In this document: positions 1-9,031 of the stretch, one piece after another
Layout: each line of letters starts with the position of its first letter
Numbering within the stretch: the stretch's first letter is position 1
NCBI RefSeq assembly: GCF_048006345.1
Contig: NZ_CP180351.1
Location: 1,054,001-1,118,000, forward strand
Reading direction: 5' to 3'
Length of the DNA: 64,000 bases
Source of the DNA: Marivita sp030148515
GTDB taxonomy: Bacteria > Pseudomonadota > Alphaproteobacteria > Rhodobacterales > Rhodobacteraceae
The notes under the pieces: generated by a model
Told to the model about the DNA's origin: nothing
Databases searched by the model: none
The model's input: only the letters and a program-made list of their open reading frames with translations
Program-made: the position numbers and the translations under genes

Positions 1-211
1 TATTTTTTTCATTCTTGTGCAAATTTCTGCCGATGATGTTTGAAAAATAGTCAATCCGCATCTGGAGCAGATATTGCCCCTGTCCTCAGGCGGTTCTGCA
101 AACGGCAAAAACTGTGAAACGCCGCTTGTGAACTTTGCGCTTGGAGGGAACAGGGGCAGCGACGTATCGTATGCGATATTGATTGCATTTTCGAATTTTT
201 GGAGAATTTTG

Positions 212-754
212 ATGTACCGTTTGCCCAGACCAAATATGGCCGTCAACGACCCTCGTGTCAGTATTGGCACGCACACCCGCCGGTTCCAGATGTGGAACAC
301 ATGGGATATCGCGACAACGGAATCGCCGGAACACATTGTCGAGTGGATTGGAGAAGTCGCCCGCAGCGCACGTGGGGGGAGGCTCAAGAACCTTGTTTTG
401 AGCTGTCATGGGACCGCCGGTCGTTTGCAGCTGGGGCAGGGTTTTTCCGCTGAAAACGCGTATCTGTTCAATCAGTTGAACGGTCTGGTTCAAAAGATCT
501 GGCTGCCGGACTGTTTGGTAGCAAGAGGGCATACAGGTCAGGTTTTCTGTGCTGCCATGGCTATGGGAATTGGCGGTTACGTGGTGGCTCCGACAGAAAA
601 ACAATGTGATCGTGCCAGTGATGTCCCCTACGACATGATGACCAGTTTTGAGGGGGAAATCCTGTGCTTCGGGCCTGATGGAGACATCAGTTGGCGGGGG
701 CAAAACCCATCCCTGCAGGTCGAAGGGGGTGCGTGCATCCCCGTTCCGGACTGA
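212..754 (+). CDS. Hypothetical protein, DUF4347-like (clan CD peptidase-like fold)
   Basis: This 180-residue protein has no signal peptide or membrane segment. I chose the ATG at 212 because GGAG lies 8 bases upstream; an in-frame start at 74 would add 46 residues of poor composition. The core reads LVLSCHGTAGRLQLG, then about 40 residues later LPDCLVARGHTGQVFC. That His-Gly ... Cys arrangement, followed by a Gly-rich strand, resembles DUF4347 and other caspase/CHAT-like domains. Family membership is inferred from pattern only, and no proteolytic activity is claimed. It stands alone, converging on acnA across a terminator. What it acts on is unknown. Confidence 0.6.
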   Translation: MYRLPRPNMAVNDPRVSIGTHTRRFQMWNTWDIATTESPEHIVEWIGEVARSARGGRLKNLVLSCHGTAGRLQLGQGFSAENAYLFNQLNGLVQKIWLPDCLVARGHTGQVFCAAMAMGIGGYVVAPTEKQCDRASDVPYDMMTSFEGEILCFGPDGDISWRGQNPSLQVEGGACIPVPD

Positions 755-778
755 GGCTCCGAAACGCAGCTTGCCAGT

Positions 779-807
779 AAAAAAACGGCGCGCCATTGGC
801 GCGCCGT
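779..807 (-). terminator. Rho-independent terminator of acnA
   Basis: A perfect 10-bp stem (ACGGCGCGCC / GGCGCGCCGT) with a 3-base loop is followed on the minus strand by seven T. It lies just past the acnA stop codon and between two convergent genes. Confidence 0.9.
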
Positions 808-844
808 CTTGGTGTTAAGGGTCGTTGCCTGCAGAGGCCAGGCG

Positions 845-3546
845 TTATTCCGCAGCCACGGCATCGCGGCTGGCGAGGTCGCGCAGCACGTAGTGCAGCA
901 CGCCGCCATGTTCGATGTATTCGATCTCGATCGCGGTATCGATCCGGCACTTGAGCGTGATCGTCTTCTCGGTTCCGTCTGCATAGGTGATGGTGCAGGG
1001 CACCTCGGCCAGCGGTGTGATCGTGTCGAGACCGTGGATCGCGACGGTTTCGTCGCCGGTCAGGCCCAGCGATTTGCGGGTGTCGCCACCGGTGAATTCG
1101 AACGGGATCACACCCATGCCAACGAGGTTGGAGCGGTGGATACGCTCAAAGCTTTCCGCGATCACGGCCTTGACGCCCAGAAGCGCTGTGCCCTTTGCCG
1201 CCCAGTCACGGCTGGAGCCTGCGCCATACTGTTCGCCACCGAAGATCACCAGCGGAACACCGGCTTCTTGGTAGGCCATCGCGGCGTCAAAGATCGACGT
1301 CTGCTGACCGTCCGGGCCCTTGGTGTAGCCACCCTCGACGCCGTCCAGCATCTCGTTCTTGATGCGGATATTGGCGAAGGTGCCGCGCATCATGATCTCG
1401 TGGTTGCCACGGCGCGACCCGTACGAGTTGAATTCGCGCGGGCTGACCTGACGTTCGATCAGGTACTGACCTGCGGGGGTGGTCTCTTTGAACGACCCCG
1501 CCGGGCTGATGTGGTCGGTGGTGATCATGTCGCCCAGCAGCGCCAGAACCTTGGCGCCTTCGATGTTTTCGATCTTCTTGGTCGCCATGGTGATGCCCCG
1601 GAAATAGGGCGGGTTCTGAACGTAGGTCGAGGTCGGCGGCCAGTCGTACGTCATCTCGTCCGTGGTCTCAACGCTCTGCCACTTTTCATCGCCTTTGAAC
1701 ACGTCGGCATACTTGGTCTGGAACGCTTCACGGGTGACCGTCTGTTCGACCAGTTCCGCCACTTCCTGTGTGGTGGGCCAGATGTCTTTCAGGAACACGT
1801 CATTGCCGTCTTTGTCGGTGCCCAAAGGCTCAGATGTCAGGTCAATGTCCAGCGTGCCCGCCAGCGCATAGGCCACCACGAGCGGCGGCGACGCGAGGTA
1901 GTTGGCGCGCACATCCGGCGAAATCCGGCCTTCGAAGTTCCGGTTTCCGGACAGGACGGCGGTTGCAACCAGATCGCCCTCGGAGATCGCGGCAGAGATT
2001 TCTTTCTGCAGCGGGCCAGAGTTGCCGATGCAGGTGGTACAGCCATAGCCCACGAGGTTGAAGCCAACCGCATCCAGATCTTCCTGCAGGTTGGCAGCCT
2101 CAAGATAGGCGGACACGACCTGCGAACCGGGCGCAAGCGATGTCTTGACCCAAGGTTTGCGATCGAGGCCCAGCGCGCGGGCTTTGCGCGCCACAAGGCC
2201 CGCACCGATCATCACATATGGGTTCGAGGTGTTGGTGCAGGATGTGATCGACGCGATCACAACCTTGCCGGATTCCATCGAATAGTCTTCGCCAGCAACC
2301 GGGATTTCTTGCCCATCGGGCGCTTGAACGTCTGTTCCATTTCCTTGGCGAAGGCCGCCTTGGCATTCGTCAAAGCGACGTAATCCTGTGGGCGCTTGGG
2401 GCCGGAAATCGCCGGCACGATGGTGCCCATGTCGAGGTGCAGTGTGTCAGTGTAGACCGGCGCATAATCCGCATCGCGCCAGAAGCCGTTTTCCTTGGCA
2501 TAAGCTTCGACCAGCGCGATCCGGTCCATGTCGCGACCGGTGGTCTTGAGATAGCGCAGGGTTTCATTGTCGATCGGAAAGAAGCCACAGGTCGCACCAT
2601 ATTCCGGTGCCATGTTGGCGATGGTCGCGCGGTCTGCCAGCGGCAGCTTGTCGAGACCCGCGCCGTAGAATTCCACGAACTTGCCGACCACACCCTTGGC
2701 GCGGAGCATTTCGACCACCTTGAGAACGAGGTCGGTGCCGGTGGTGCCTTCCATCATTTCGCCGGTCAGCTCGAAACCGATCACTTCCGGGATCAGCATG
2801 GAGATCGGCTGACCCAGCATCGCGGCCTCGGCCTCGATCCCACCAACACCCCAGCCCAGAACGGCAGCACCGTTGACCATGGTGGTGTGGCTGTCGGTGC
2901 CGACCAGCGTGTCGGGGTAGGCGACCTGCTCACCATGCTGATCCGCATCGGTCCAGACGGTTTGCGCGAGGTATTCAAGGTTCACCTGGTGGCAGATGCC
3001 GGTGCCCGGCGGAACCACGCGGAAGTTGTTGAACGCGTTCTGGCCCCACTTGAGGAAGGTGTAGCGCTCCATATTGCGCTCGTATTCGCGATCGACGTTC
3101 ATCTGGAACGCACGCGGGTTGCCGAATTCGTCGATCATGACCGAGTGGTCGATGACCAGATCAACCGGGTTCAGCGGGTTGATCTTTTCCGGGTCACCCC
3201 CCAGCGCCACGATGCCGTCACGCATTGCCGCAAGGTCGACCACGGCGGGCACGCCGGTGAAGTCCTGCATCAGAACGCGGGCCGGACGGTAGGCGATCTC
3301 GCGCGGGTTCTGGCCGCCGTTTTCGCCCCATGTGCCAAATGCCTTGATGTCATCGACGCTGACGGTCTTGCCGTCCTCGAAGCGCAGCATGTTTTCCAGC
3401 ACGACTTTCAGACAGGCGGGAAGGTTCGAAAACGTCCCCAAACCGGCAGCCTCGGCTGCGGGGATCGAGTAATAGGCGATGGACTGGCCATTGACCGTAA
3501 GGGTCTTACGAGTCTTGGCTGTATCCTGACCAACGATGATGGACAT
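845..3546 (-). pseudogene. acnA: Aconitate hydratase AcnA, interrupted by a one-base frameshift
   Basis: Aconitase interconverts citrate and isocitrate in the TCA cycle. The N-terminal part reads in one frame from the ATG at 3546 (GAGGAG upstream) to about 2309; the rest reads in another frame from about 2308 to 845. Restoring one C on the plus strand in GGGATTTCTT (2301-2310) gives the expected GKEIPVAGEDYSMESGKVV junction and one protein of about 899 residues, the normal AcnA length. The [4Fe-4S] ligands are present after the shift: ITSCTNTSNP, and GYGCTTCIGNSGPL with two cysteines. Both halves are otherwise intact, so a sequencing error or a very recent mutation is likelier than an old pseudogene. 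A strong terminator follows. Confidence 0.9.
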
Positions 3547-3642
3547 GACATGGCTCCTCAGATGGGGGAATTCGGGTCTTTGTGCTGCTCTTTGCATGAT
3601 GGCACAGAGTTGATCAAGGGGGGTGCGACGATTTTGGTATAC

Positions 3643-3656
3643 TATTGTGCACAATA
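3643..3656. promoter_or_regulatory. 14-bp perfect palindrome upstream of acnA
   Basis: TATTGTGCACAATA is a perfect palindrome 97 bases before the acnA start. It has the TTGT-ACAA form typical of many GntR-family operators. On the minus strand it lies between TTGGTA and TAGTAT, which would serve as -35/-10 elements with an 18-base spacer. The regulator is not identifiable from this window. Confidence 0.45.
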
Positions 3657-3762
3657 ACCGGGTACCAAACGGATCGCGGGCTCTCGCAAAACCTTGATTG
3701 GTTATTTCAGTCCGGTAAGTCTATCTGTCTTGAGGCATAAACAAGCGCAGGAAAATAGCGGA

Positions 3763-4461
3763 ATGAACAGGCTTTTTGCTTTTGTGACGGCGATGATCGT
3801 CGGTGTTGGTGCAACGGCCTCGTTGGCCCAGGACACACCGGTTGTGGTCGAGCTGTACACGTCGCAAGGCTGTTCGTCCTGTCCCCCTGCCGATGAGATG
3901 CTGGCGCATCTGGGCCAACGCGACAACGTGATCGCTCTGGCCCTGCACGTGGATTACTGGGATTACATCGGTTGGAAAGACAAGTTCGCGCATTCCGCCT
4001 TTACCACGCGCCAGAAGGGCTATGCCCGATCCTTCGGCAGTCGGTCGATCTATACCCCCCAGATGGTGGTGAACGGTGTGACCGATGTGGTCGGCAACCG
4101 TCCGATGGATGTGACCGATCAGGTGCAGGCCCATGCGGCCAAGGGCCTGCCGGTGCCACTGACCCTGAAACGGTCGGGCAACCAGTTGACGATCAGCGCA
4201 CCTGCAGCGTCCGGTTTGGCCGAAGCCGACGTGTTTCTCATCCGCTATACGCCGTCCGAAACGGTCAGCATTCCGCGCGGTGAAAACGCCGGGAAAAAGC
4301 TGGCCTACAGCCATATCGTCACGGAATGGTCCGATATCGGAGACTGGAACGGACGCGCACCCCTGTCGTCTTCCGTGTCCGTGTCCGGCTCGGCACCGAT
4401 TGTCGTTCTGATCCAGAAAAAGGGTTACGGACCCATCTTCGCCGCTGCCCGCTTGCGCTGA
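3763..4461 (+). CDS. DUF1223 family secreted thioredoxin-like protein
   Basis: This 232-residue protein starts at the ATG at 3763, giving an N-terminal signal peptide (MNRLFAFVTAMIVGVGATASLAQ) with likely cleavage after SLA or LAQ. The DUF1223 signature follows at once: ELYTSQGCSSCPPADEML, with a CxxC pair at about residues 36-39, then HVDYWDYIGWKD and YTPQMVVNG. The fold is thioredoxin-like, and periplasmic thiol chemistry is plausible but unproven. It diverges from acnA. Its last 37 bases overlap the end of the convergent acyltransferase gene. Confidence 0.85.
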   Translation: MNRLFAFVTAMIVGVGATASLAQDTPVVVELYTSQGCSSCPPADEMLAHLGQRDNVIALALHVDYWDYIGWKDKFAHSAFTTRQKGYARSFGSRSIYTPQMVVNGVTDVVGNRPMDVTDQVQAHAAKGLPVPLTLKRSGNQLTISAPAASGLAEADVFLIRYTPSETVSIPRGENAGKKLAYSHIVTEWSDIGDWNGRAPLSSSVSVSGSAPIVVLIQKKGYGPIFAAARLR

Positions 4462-5366
4462 CGCTTGGGTTTCCAGCGGCGGTGAATCCAGAACCACTGG
4501 TCGGGGTTTTCCCGGATGCGCGCCTCAAGCCGCGCCGTGGCCTCGCGCATCATCACAACCGGATCGCCATGCGGGACGGGGGCTTCGAACACGACATCAA
4601 AGCTGATGCCATCGTCTTTGCGGATGCCAAAGAACGGCACCATGAGCGCGCCCGTCTTGAGCGCAATATCTGCGGCTGAGGTCAGCGTGGGCGCAGGTTG
4701 GCCCATGAAGTCGATGGGTTCGCCCGCGCTGTCATAGACATCGAACAGAAGCACACCCATGCCGCCCTCGCGGATGTGCTTGATCAATCCCATCGTGCCG
4801 CGCCGCCCCTGTTCGAACACGGGGTCGGACAAAGCATGCATGTTGGCCGCGTAATGCGCGTTGAAATAGGGGTTGGACATCGGGCGGTAGAGCCCGCCGA
4901 TGCGATAGCCCCGCGCCACAAGCGCCGCACGCGGCGCTTCGAAATTTCCGAAATGGCCAGTGACAAACAGAACCGGGCGTCCCTCGGCACGGGCTTTTTC
5001 GACCTCGGCCACGCCATCGCCGCGAATTTCGGCCTTGGCCATGCGCCGCATGAGACCTTTGACATCGTAGTTGTCGATCATCGTGCGCCCGGCATTGTCC
5101 GCGACCAGATCGGCCAGACGACGACGGTCGAGCACGCCCATCTCGGGCCAGACATGGGCGAGGTTGTCCATCGCGCGTTCGCGGTAGCCCGCCAGGGGTG
5201 CAACAATATGGCGGATCAGCCGTCCCATCAGCCACAGCCGCGCCCGGATCGGCAGGCGCAGCGCACACCAGATCGCAGCGCGCAGCACGCGATCCGTGGC
5301 CCAGTCCTCCCAGCCGCCGGGGGTATGATTGCGCTTCTTCGATTTGGCCAAAAGGAAAACCTGCAT
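4425..5366 (-). CDS. Lysophospholipid / lauroyl acyltransferase (LpxL/HtrB family)
   Basis: A 313-residue inner-membrane-associated acyltransferase of the LpxL/HtrB family, which adds secondary acyl chains to lipid A; in alphaproteobacteria relatives may acylate other lipids. The catalytic HX4(D/E) motif is visible in VTGHFGNFEAPR, followed by GGLYRPMSNPYFN and GMGVLLFDVYD, with PDQWFWIHRRWK near the C-terminus, all typical of the family. The N-terminus has a hydrophobic, basic anchor region (about residues 28-60). No clear ribosome site precedes the ATG, so the exact start is uncertain. Palindromes at 5380-5446 separate it from the divergent SDR gene. Confidence 0.88.
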   Translation of the reverse strand: MQVFLLAKSKKRNHTPGGWEDWATDRVLRAAIWCALRLPIRARLWLMGRLIRHIVAPLAGYRERAMDNLAHVWPEMGVLDRRRLADLVADNAGRTMIDNYDVKGLMRRMAKAEIRGDGVAEVEKARAEGRPVLFVTGHFGNFEAPRAALVARGYRIGGLYRPMSNPYFNAHYAANMHALSDPVFEQGRRGTMGLIKHIREGGMGVLLFDVYDSAGEPIDFMGQPAPTLTSAADIALKTGALMVPFFGIRKDDGISFDVVFEAPVPHGDPVVMMREATARLEARIRENPDQWFWIHRRWKPKRQRKRAAAKMGP

Positions 5367-5379
5367 TGGTGTCGGCGGG

Positions 5380-5446
5380 AAGCGCCTTCGAAGGCGCTTG
5401 ATACGCGATTTGCAAATCGCGTGTCAAAGCCCGTTGCAACGGGCTT
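5380..5446. repeat. Three consecutive 20-bp perfect palindromes
   Basis: Three perfect palindromes of exactly 20 bp each lie at 5380-5399 (AAGCGCCTTCGAAGGCGCTT), 5403-5422 (ACGCGATTTGCAAATCGCGT) and 5427-5446 (AAGCCCGTTGCAACGGGCTT). Centres are 23 and 24 bp apart. The three differ in sequence but share length and design. They sit between the divergent acyltransferase and SDR genes. No protein is known to me that binds this arrangement. Confidence 0.9.
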
Positions 5447-5563
5447 GCACCGCAAGGGACCGACATTGCACGAGCTGGTCTTGTTTTTCCCTGTCGAAAC
5501 ACTTCTGTAAGGATCGCAATGCATCACCACCGGTGACTGCCAAGACCAAGAGGGAGAGAGGTC

Positions 5564-6331
5564 ATGATCATCACTGCAAACACCGTCGCCATCGTATCAG
5601 GCGGGGCATCGGGCCTCGGGGCCGCTGCGGCGACGGCTTTGGCCGAGGCGGGGGCAAAGCTCGTGATCCTCGACATGAATGAAACTGCCGGTGCCGCGCA
5701 GGCCGAAGCCTTGGGCGGGATCTTCGTCAAGACCGATGTCAGCGACCCGGCCAGCGTCGCCGCCGCGATGGAGGTCGTTAAAACCACCTACGGCGCTGCC
5801 CATATCGCGGTGAACTGCGCGGGCATCGCCCCTGCCGCCAAGACCGTGTCGAAAGGGGCAGCACACGACCCGAAACCCTTTATCGCCACGATCAACGTGA
5901 ACCTGATCGGTACCTTCAACGTGTCCTCTCAGGCGGCTGCGCTGATGGCGGCGCATGATCCGCTGGACGCAGACGGCGCGCGCGGGGTGATCGTCAACAC
6001 CGCCTCAGTCGCGGCTTATGAAGGGCAGGTGGGGCAGGTGGCCTATTCGGCCTCCAAAGGCGGTGTGGTCGGCATGACCCTGCCGATGGCGCGCGATCTG
6101 GCGCAGTTGGGCATCCGCGTCTGCGCCATCGCGCCGGGATTGTTCAAGACGCCCATGCTCGAAGCCTTGCCGCAAGAGGTGCAGGACAGCCTTGGCGCAC
6201 AGGTGCCGAATCCCTCGCGTCTGGGGCACCCAAGCGAATACGCAGCACTGGTGCGCCATATCGTCGAAAACCCGATGCTCAACGGCGAAGTGATCCGGTT
6301 GGATGGTGCCATTCGTATGGCCCCGCGCTAA
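5564..6331 (+). CDS. SDR-family 3-hydroxyacyl-CoA dehydrogenase-like oxidoreductase
   Basis: A 255-residue classical short-chain dehydrogenase. The cofactor motif SGGASGLG (about 11-18), an acidic Asp after the second strand (ILDMNE) favouring NAD, the NCAG motif and the catalytic YSASK are all present. The overall pattern, including DPKPFIATINVNLIGTFNV and a C-terminus ending LDGAIRMAPR, matches type II 3-hydroxyacyl-CoA / 2-methyl-3-hydroxybutyryl-CoA dehydrogenases (HSD17B10-like), so a role in branched-chain or fatty acyl-CoA breakdown is likely. GGGAGAGAGG precedes the ATG. The CbiX-like gene follows 30 bases later and may be co-transcribed. Confidence 0.87.
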   Translation: MIITANTVAIVSGGASGLGAAAATALAEAGAKLVILDMNETAGAAQAEALGGIFVKTDVSDPASVAAAMEVVKTTYGAAHIAVNCAGIAPAAKTVSKGAAHDPKPFIATINVNLIGTFNVSSQAAALMAAHDPLDADGARGVIVNTASVAAYEGQVGQVAYSASKGGVVGMTLPMARDLAQLGIRVCAIAPGLFKTPMLEALPQEVQDSLGAQVPNPSRLGHPSEYAALVRHIVENPMLNGEVIRLDGAIRMAPR

Positions 6332-6361
6332 GTCTCGTCAGGTCCAACCCCGGAGACTTCC

Positions 6362-7081
6362 ATGTCCTTCGATGCCCTGATCGTCAGCCACGGCCAGCCC
6401 TCGGATCCCGATGTGGGCGAGGCGGAGATCGCCGCCCTTGCGGCGGCCGTGGCGGCACATCTGCCCGAGGCGCGAGTTGAAGGTGTGACACTGGCCGCCG
6501 AAGGCCGGATCGAGGCACTGTCGGCAGACCGCCCCGGTGCGCTGATCTACCCGATGTTCATGGCCGATGGCTGGTTCACGCAGGTACAGCTGCCCAAACG
6601 GCTGGCAGATGGCGTTGGGCCGCAACTGGTCAGCTTCGGCCTTGACTGCACCTTGCCGATGCTCGCCGCCAACTGGCTGCGGCAGGTCTGTACGGATCAC
6701 GGGTTCGAACCGTACGGAACCGACCTTGTCATCGCCGGCCACGGTTCCGGCAAATCCCGCCGTGTCTCAGAGGCAACCCGCGCCTTTGCCGACCGCGTGG
6801 CCGAGGATTTTGGCCCACGCTCCGTCCGCTGCGGCTTTGTCGAGGAGGACCCCTCGCTGACCGAGGCCCTATCCGGTCTGGGGACAAACGCAATCTGCCT
6901 GCCGTTCTTTGCCGCCAAACGGGGCCACGTGCTCGACGATCTGCCCGATGCGGTTGCAGCATCCGGGTTTCAAGGTATCGTCCTCGATCCCATCGGCCTG
7001 CACCCGGAGGTGCCCAAGATGATCGCGGATGCGCTCCGCTGGCGGGCGACGACGCCGGATGTGAGCAAGTGCGTTTTCTGA
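6362..7081 (+). CDS. CbiX/SirB-like sirohydrochlorin chelatase family protein
   Basis: A 239-residue protein with two related halves typical of the CbiX/SirB class II chelatase fold: ALIVSHGQPSD at the N-terminus and LVIAGHGSGKS near residue 122, each carrying the His that binds metal or substrate in the family. LPFFAAKRGHVLDDLP near residue 180 is also characteristic. Chelatases of this family insert Co, Ni or Fe into sirohydrochlorin; many alphaproteobacterial members are of unproven specificity. No cobalamin synthesis genes are adjacent. It ends just before a short hairpin and the minus-strand tRNA. Confidence 0.8.
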   Translation: MSFDALIVSHGQPSDPDVGEAEIAALAAAVAAHLPEARVEGVTLAAEGRIEALSADRPGALIYPMFMADGWFTQVQLPKRLADGVGPQLVSFGLDCTLPMLAANWLRQVCTDHGFEPYGTDLVIAGHGSGKSRRVSEATRAFADRVAEDFGPRSVRCGFVEEDPSLTEALSGLGTNAICLPFFAAKRGHVLDDLPDAVAASGFQGIVLDPIGLHPEVPKMIADALRWRATTPDVSKCVF

Positions 7082-7091
7082 GAGTGGCGTT

Positions 7092-7109
7092 TTTTACCAA
7101 ACGGTAAAA
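7092..7109 (-). terminator. Weak hairpin between cbiX-like gene and tRNA
   Basis: A 7-bp stem (TTTTACC / GGTAAAA) with a 4-base loop lies directly after the 3' end of the tRNA on its strand and after the CbiX-like gene on the other. It is AT-rich with a T-run on the minus strand, so it probably ends the tRNA transcript. Confidence 0.45.
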
Positions 7110-7111
7110 TA

Positions 7112-7188
7112 TGGTAGGCCCGGCAGGACTTGAACCCGCAACCAAAGCGTTATGAGCGCTCTGCTCTAACCAATTGAGCTACAGGCCC
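7112..7188 (-). tRNA. tRNA-Ile2 (anticodon CAU, lysidine type)
   Basis: A 77-nt cloverleaf with encoded CCA. D-arm GCTC/GAGC, anticodon stem GAGCG/CGCTT with loop CTCATAA, and T-loop TTCAAGT are all visible. The anticodon is CAU. It is not initiator tRNA (no GGG/CCC anticodon stem). The acceptor pairs C4-G69 and C5-G68 are the determinants used by TilS lysidine synthetase, and the T-arm TTCAAGTCC resembles E. coli ileX rather than elongator tRNA-Met. I therefore call Ile2 reading AUA; automatic tools may label it Met. Confidence 0.8.
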
Positions 7189-7302
7189 GCCATGTGTGTT
7201 TCAGTAGCAGACAACCGGGGCGCGTCAAGAGGTGCGGCACAGGGATGATGGACTTGTGTTCATCGCTGCGCTAAGGCACGCGCGACCTTCGGAGGGTGCA
7301 GC

Positions 7303-8349
7303 ATGACAGACGGCAAGAACGGCATCACCTACGCGGATGCGGGTGTGGATATCGACGCGGGCAACGCGCTGGTGGAGCGGATCAAACCGGCGGCCAAGCG
7401 CACGGCGCGGCCCGGTGTGATGTCGGGGCTGGGGGGCTTTGGCGCGCTGTTCGATCTGAAAGGTGCTGGCTTCACCGATCCGGTGCTGGTGGCGGCGACC
7501 GATGGTGTGGGCACAAAGCTGCGGATTGCAATTGATACGGGCCATGTGGATGGCGTCGGCATCGACCTTGTCGCGATGTGCGTGAACGATCTGGTCTGTC
7601 AAGGCGCGGAGCCGCTGTTTTTCCTTGATTATTTCGCGACAGGCAAGCTCGACACCGACACGGCAGCACGGGTGATCGAAGGCATCGCTGAAGGTTGTGC
7701 GCGGTCCGGCTGTGCGTTGATCGGGGGCGAAACCGCGGAAATGCCCGGCATGTACCCTGCGGGCGATTTCGACCTTGCGGGCTTTGCCGTTGGCGCCATG
7801 GAGCGGGGCACGGACCTGCCGTCGGGTGTGGTTGAGGGCGATGTGTTGCTGGGCCTTGCGTCGGACGGTGTGCATTCCAACGGCTACAGCCTTGTGCGTA
7901 AGTTGGTGGAGGTGTCCGGGCTGGGCTGGGAGGCGGATTGCCCCTGGGCCGACGGATCGCTGGGCGAAGTGCTGCTGACGCCGACACGGCTCTACGTGAC
8001 GCAGGCGCTGGCGGCGGTGAAAGCGGGTGGCGTGCGTGCGCTGGCGCATATCACCGGGGGTGGCCTGACCGAAAACCTGCCGCGCGTGCTGCCCGAAGAT
8101 ATGGGCGCGGAGATCGACCTTGCAGCATGGGAGCTGCCGCCGGTGTTCAAATGGCTTGCTGCCACTGGCGGGATGGCCGAGGCGGAACTGCTCAAGACCT
8201 TCAACTGCGGCATCGGCATGATCGTCGTTGTGGCGGCCGATCGCGCGGATGCGCTGACCGCAGTGCTGGAAGAGGCGGGCGAGACCGTTTCGCGGATCGG
8301 CTCTGTCACCGGCACGCCGGGCGTGGCTTACACAGGCACGTTGCTTTGA
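7303..8349 (+). CDS. purM: Phosphoribosylformylglycinamidine cyclo-ligase (AIR synthetase)
   Basis: This 348-residue enzyme carries out the ATP-dependent ring closure of FGAM to AIR, step five of purine synthesis, in the cytoplasm. Family signatures are ITYADAGVDIDAGN at the start, VLVAATDGVGTKLRIA, VNDLVCQGAEPLFFLDY, ALIGGETAEMPGMY and ASDGVHSNGYSLVRK, all at the expected spacing and full length. GGAGG precedes the ATG by 9 bases. It forms an operon with purN, whose start codon lies inside the purM stop. Confidence 0.97.
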   Translation: MTDGKNGITYADAGVDIDAGNALVERIKPAAKRTARPGVMSGLGGFGALFDLKGAGFTDPVLVAATDGVGTKLRIAIDTGHVDGVGIDLVAMCVNDLVCQGAEPLFFLDYFATGKLDTDTAARVIEGIAEGCARSGCALIGGETAEMPGMYPAGDFDLAGFAVGAMERGTDLPSGVVEGDVLLGLASDGVHSNGYSLVRKLVEVSGLGWEADCPWADGSLGEVLLTPTRLYVTQALAAVKAGGVRALAHITGGGLTENLPRVLPEDMGAEIDLAAWELPPVFKWLAATGGMAEAELLKTFNCGIGMIVVVAADRADALTAVLEEAGETVSRIGSVTGTPGVAYTGTLL

Positions 8350-8939
8350 CGAAACGGGTAGCGATCCTGATTTCGGGTGGCGGTTCCAACATGGTGTCGC
8401 TGGTCGATGAGATGACCGGTGATCATCCGGCGCGGCCCGTGCTGGTGCTGTCCAATCGCGCCGATGCAGGTGGGTTGGAGAAAGCCAAGGCGCGGGGCAT
8501 CCCGACTGCGGTCGTCGATCATCGCCCGTTTGGGTCTGACCGCCCCGCATTTGAGGACGCGCTGAACCACGTGCTGGATCAGGCACGGCCCGACATCCTC
8601 TGCCTTGCCGGGTTTATGCGGGTGCTGACCGAAGGGTTTGTGACGCGCTGGCAGGGCAAAATGCTCAACATCCATCCGTCACTCTTGCCGAAATACAAAG
8701 GCCTGCACACCCATCAGCGCGCCATCGACGCGGGCGACGCCGAGGCGGGCTGCTCCGTACACGAGGTTACGGCAGAACTTGACGGTGGACAGGTGTTGGG
8801 ACAGGTGCGCGTGCCCATCGCAGCGGACGACACCGCCGACAGCCTTGCCGCCAAGGTGCTGGTACAGGAACATAGACTCTACCCGCTCATTCTGCGCCGC
8901 TTTGCCGAGGGCGTGACAACCCGGATCGACCTGACCTGA
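8346..8939 (+). CDS. purN: Phosphoribosylglycinamide formyltransferase
   Basis: A 197-residue GAR transformylase that uses 10-formyl-tetrahydrofolate to make FGAR in purine synthesis. Motifs include VAILISGGGSNM at the N-terminus, LAGFMRVL, the catalytic N-x-H in MLNIHPSLLPKYKGLHTH, and the conserved Asp in VTAELDGGQVLGQ. The start is a TTG whose last two bases belong to the purM TGA, so translation is coupled to purM; no separate ribosome site is evident. Length is normal for PurN. Confidence 0.95.
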   Translation: MTKRVAILISGGGSNMVSLVDEMTGDHPARPVLVLSNRADAGGLEKAKARGIPTAVVDHRPFGSDRPAFEDALNHVLDQARPDILCLAGFMRVLTEGFVTRWQGKMLNIHPSLLPKYKGLHTHQRAIDAGDAEAGCSVHEVTAELDGGQVLGQVRVPIAADDTADSLAAKVLVQEHRLYPLILRRFAEGVTTRIDLT

Positions 8940-9031
8940 CGATAGTGGCTCGGGCGCTAGGCAAAGCGCTGCGTTTGAGCTATACGCGGGATGGGGTGCC
9001 GACAGAACAAGAATAACGAACGACCCGAATT

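Noticed and set aside
809..2383. Long open frame (524 codons) on the plus strand opposite acnA
   Set aside because: It is the antisense shadow of the highly conserved aconitase; no family match, no ribosome site, His/Arg/Val-rich composition typical of reverse frames.
7112..7188. Elongator or initiator tRNA-Met
   Set aside because: Anticodon is CAU, but C4-G69/C5-G68 and the T-arm fit lysidine-modified tRNA-Ile2, and the initiator GGG/CCC anticodon stem is absent.
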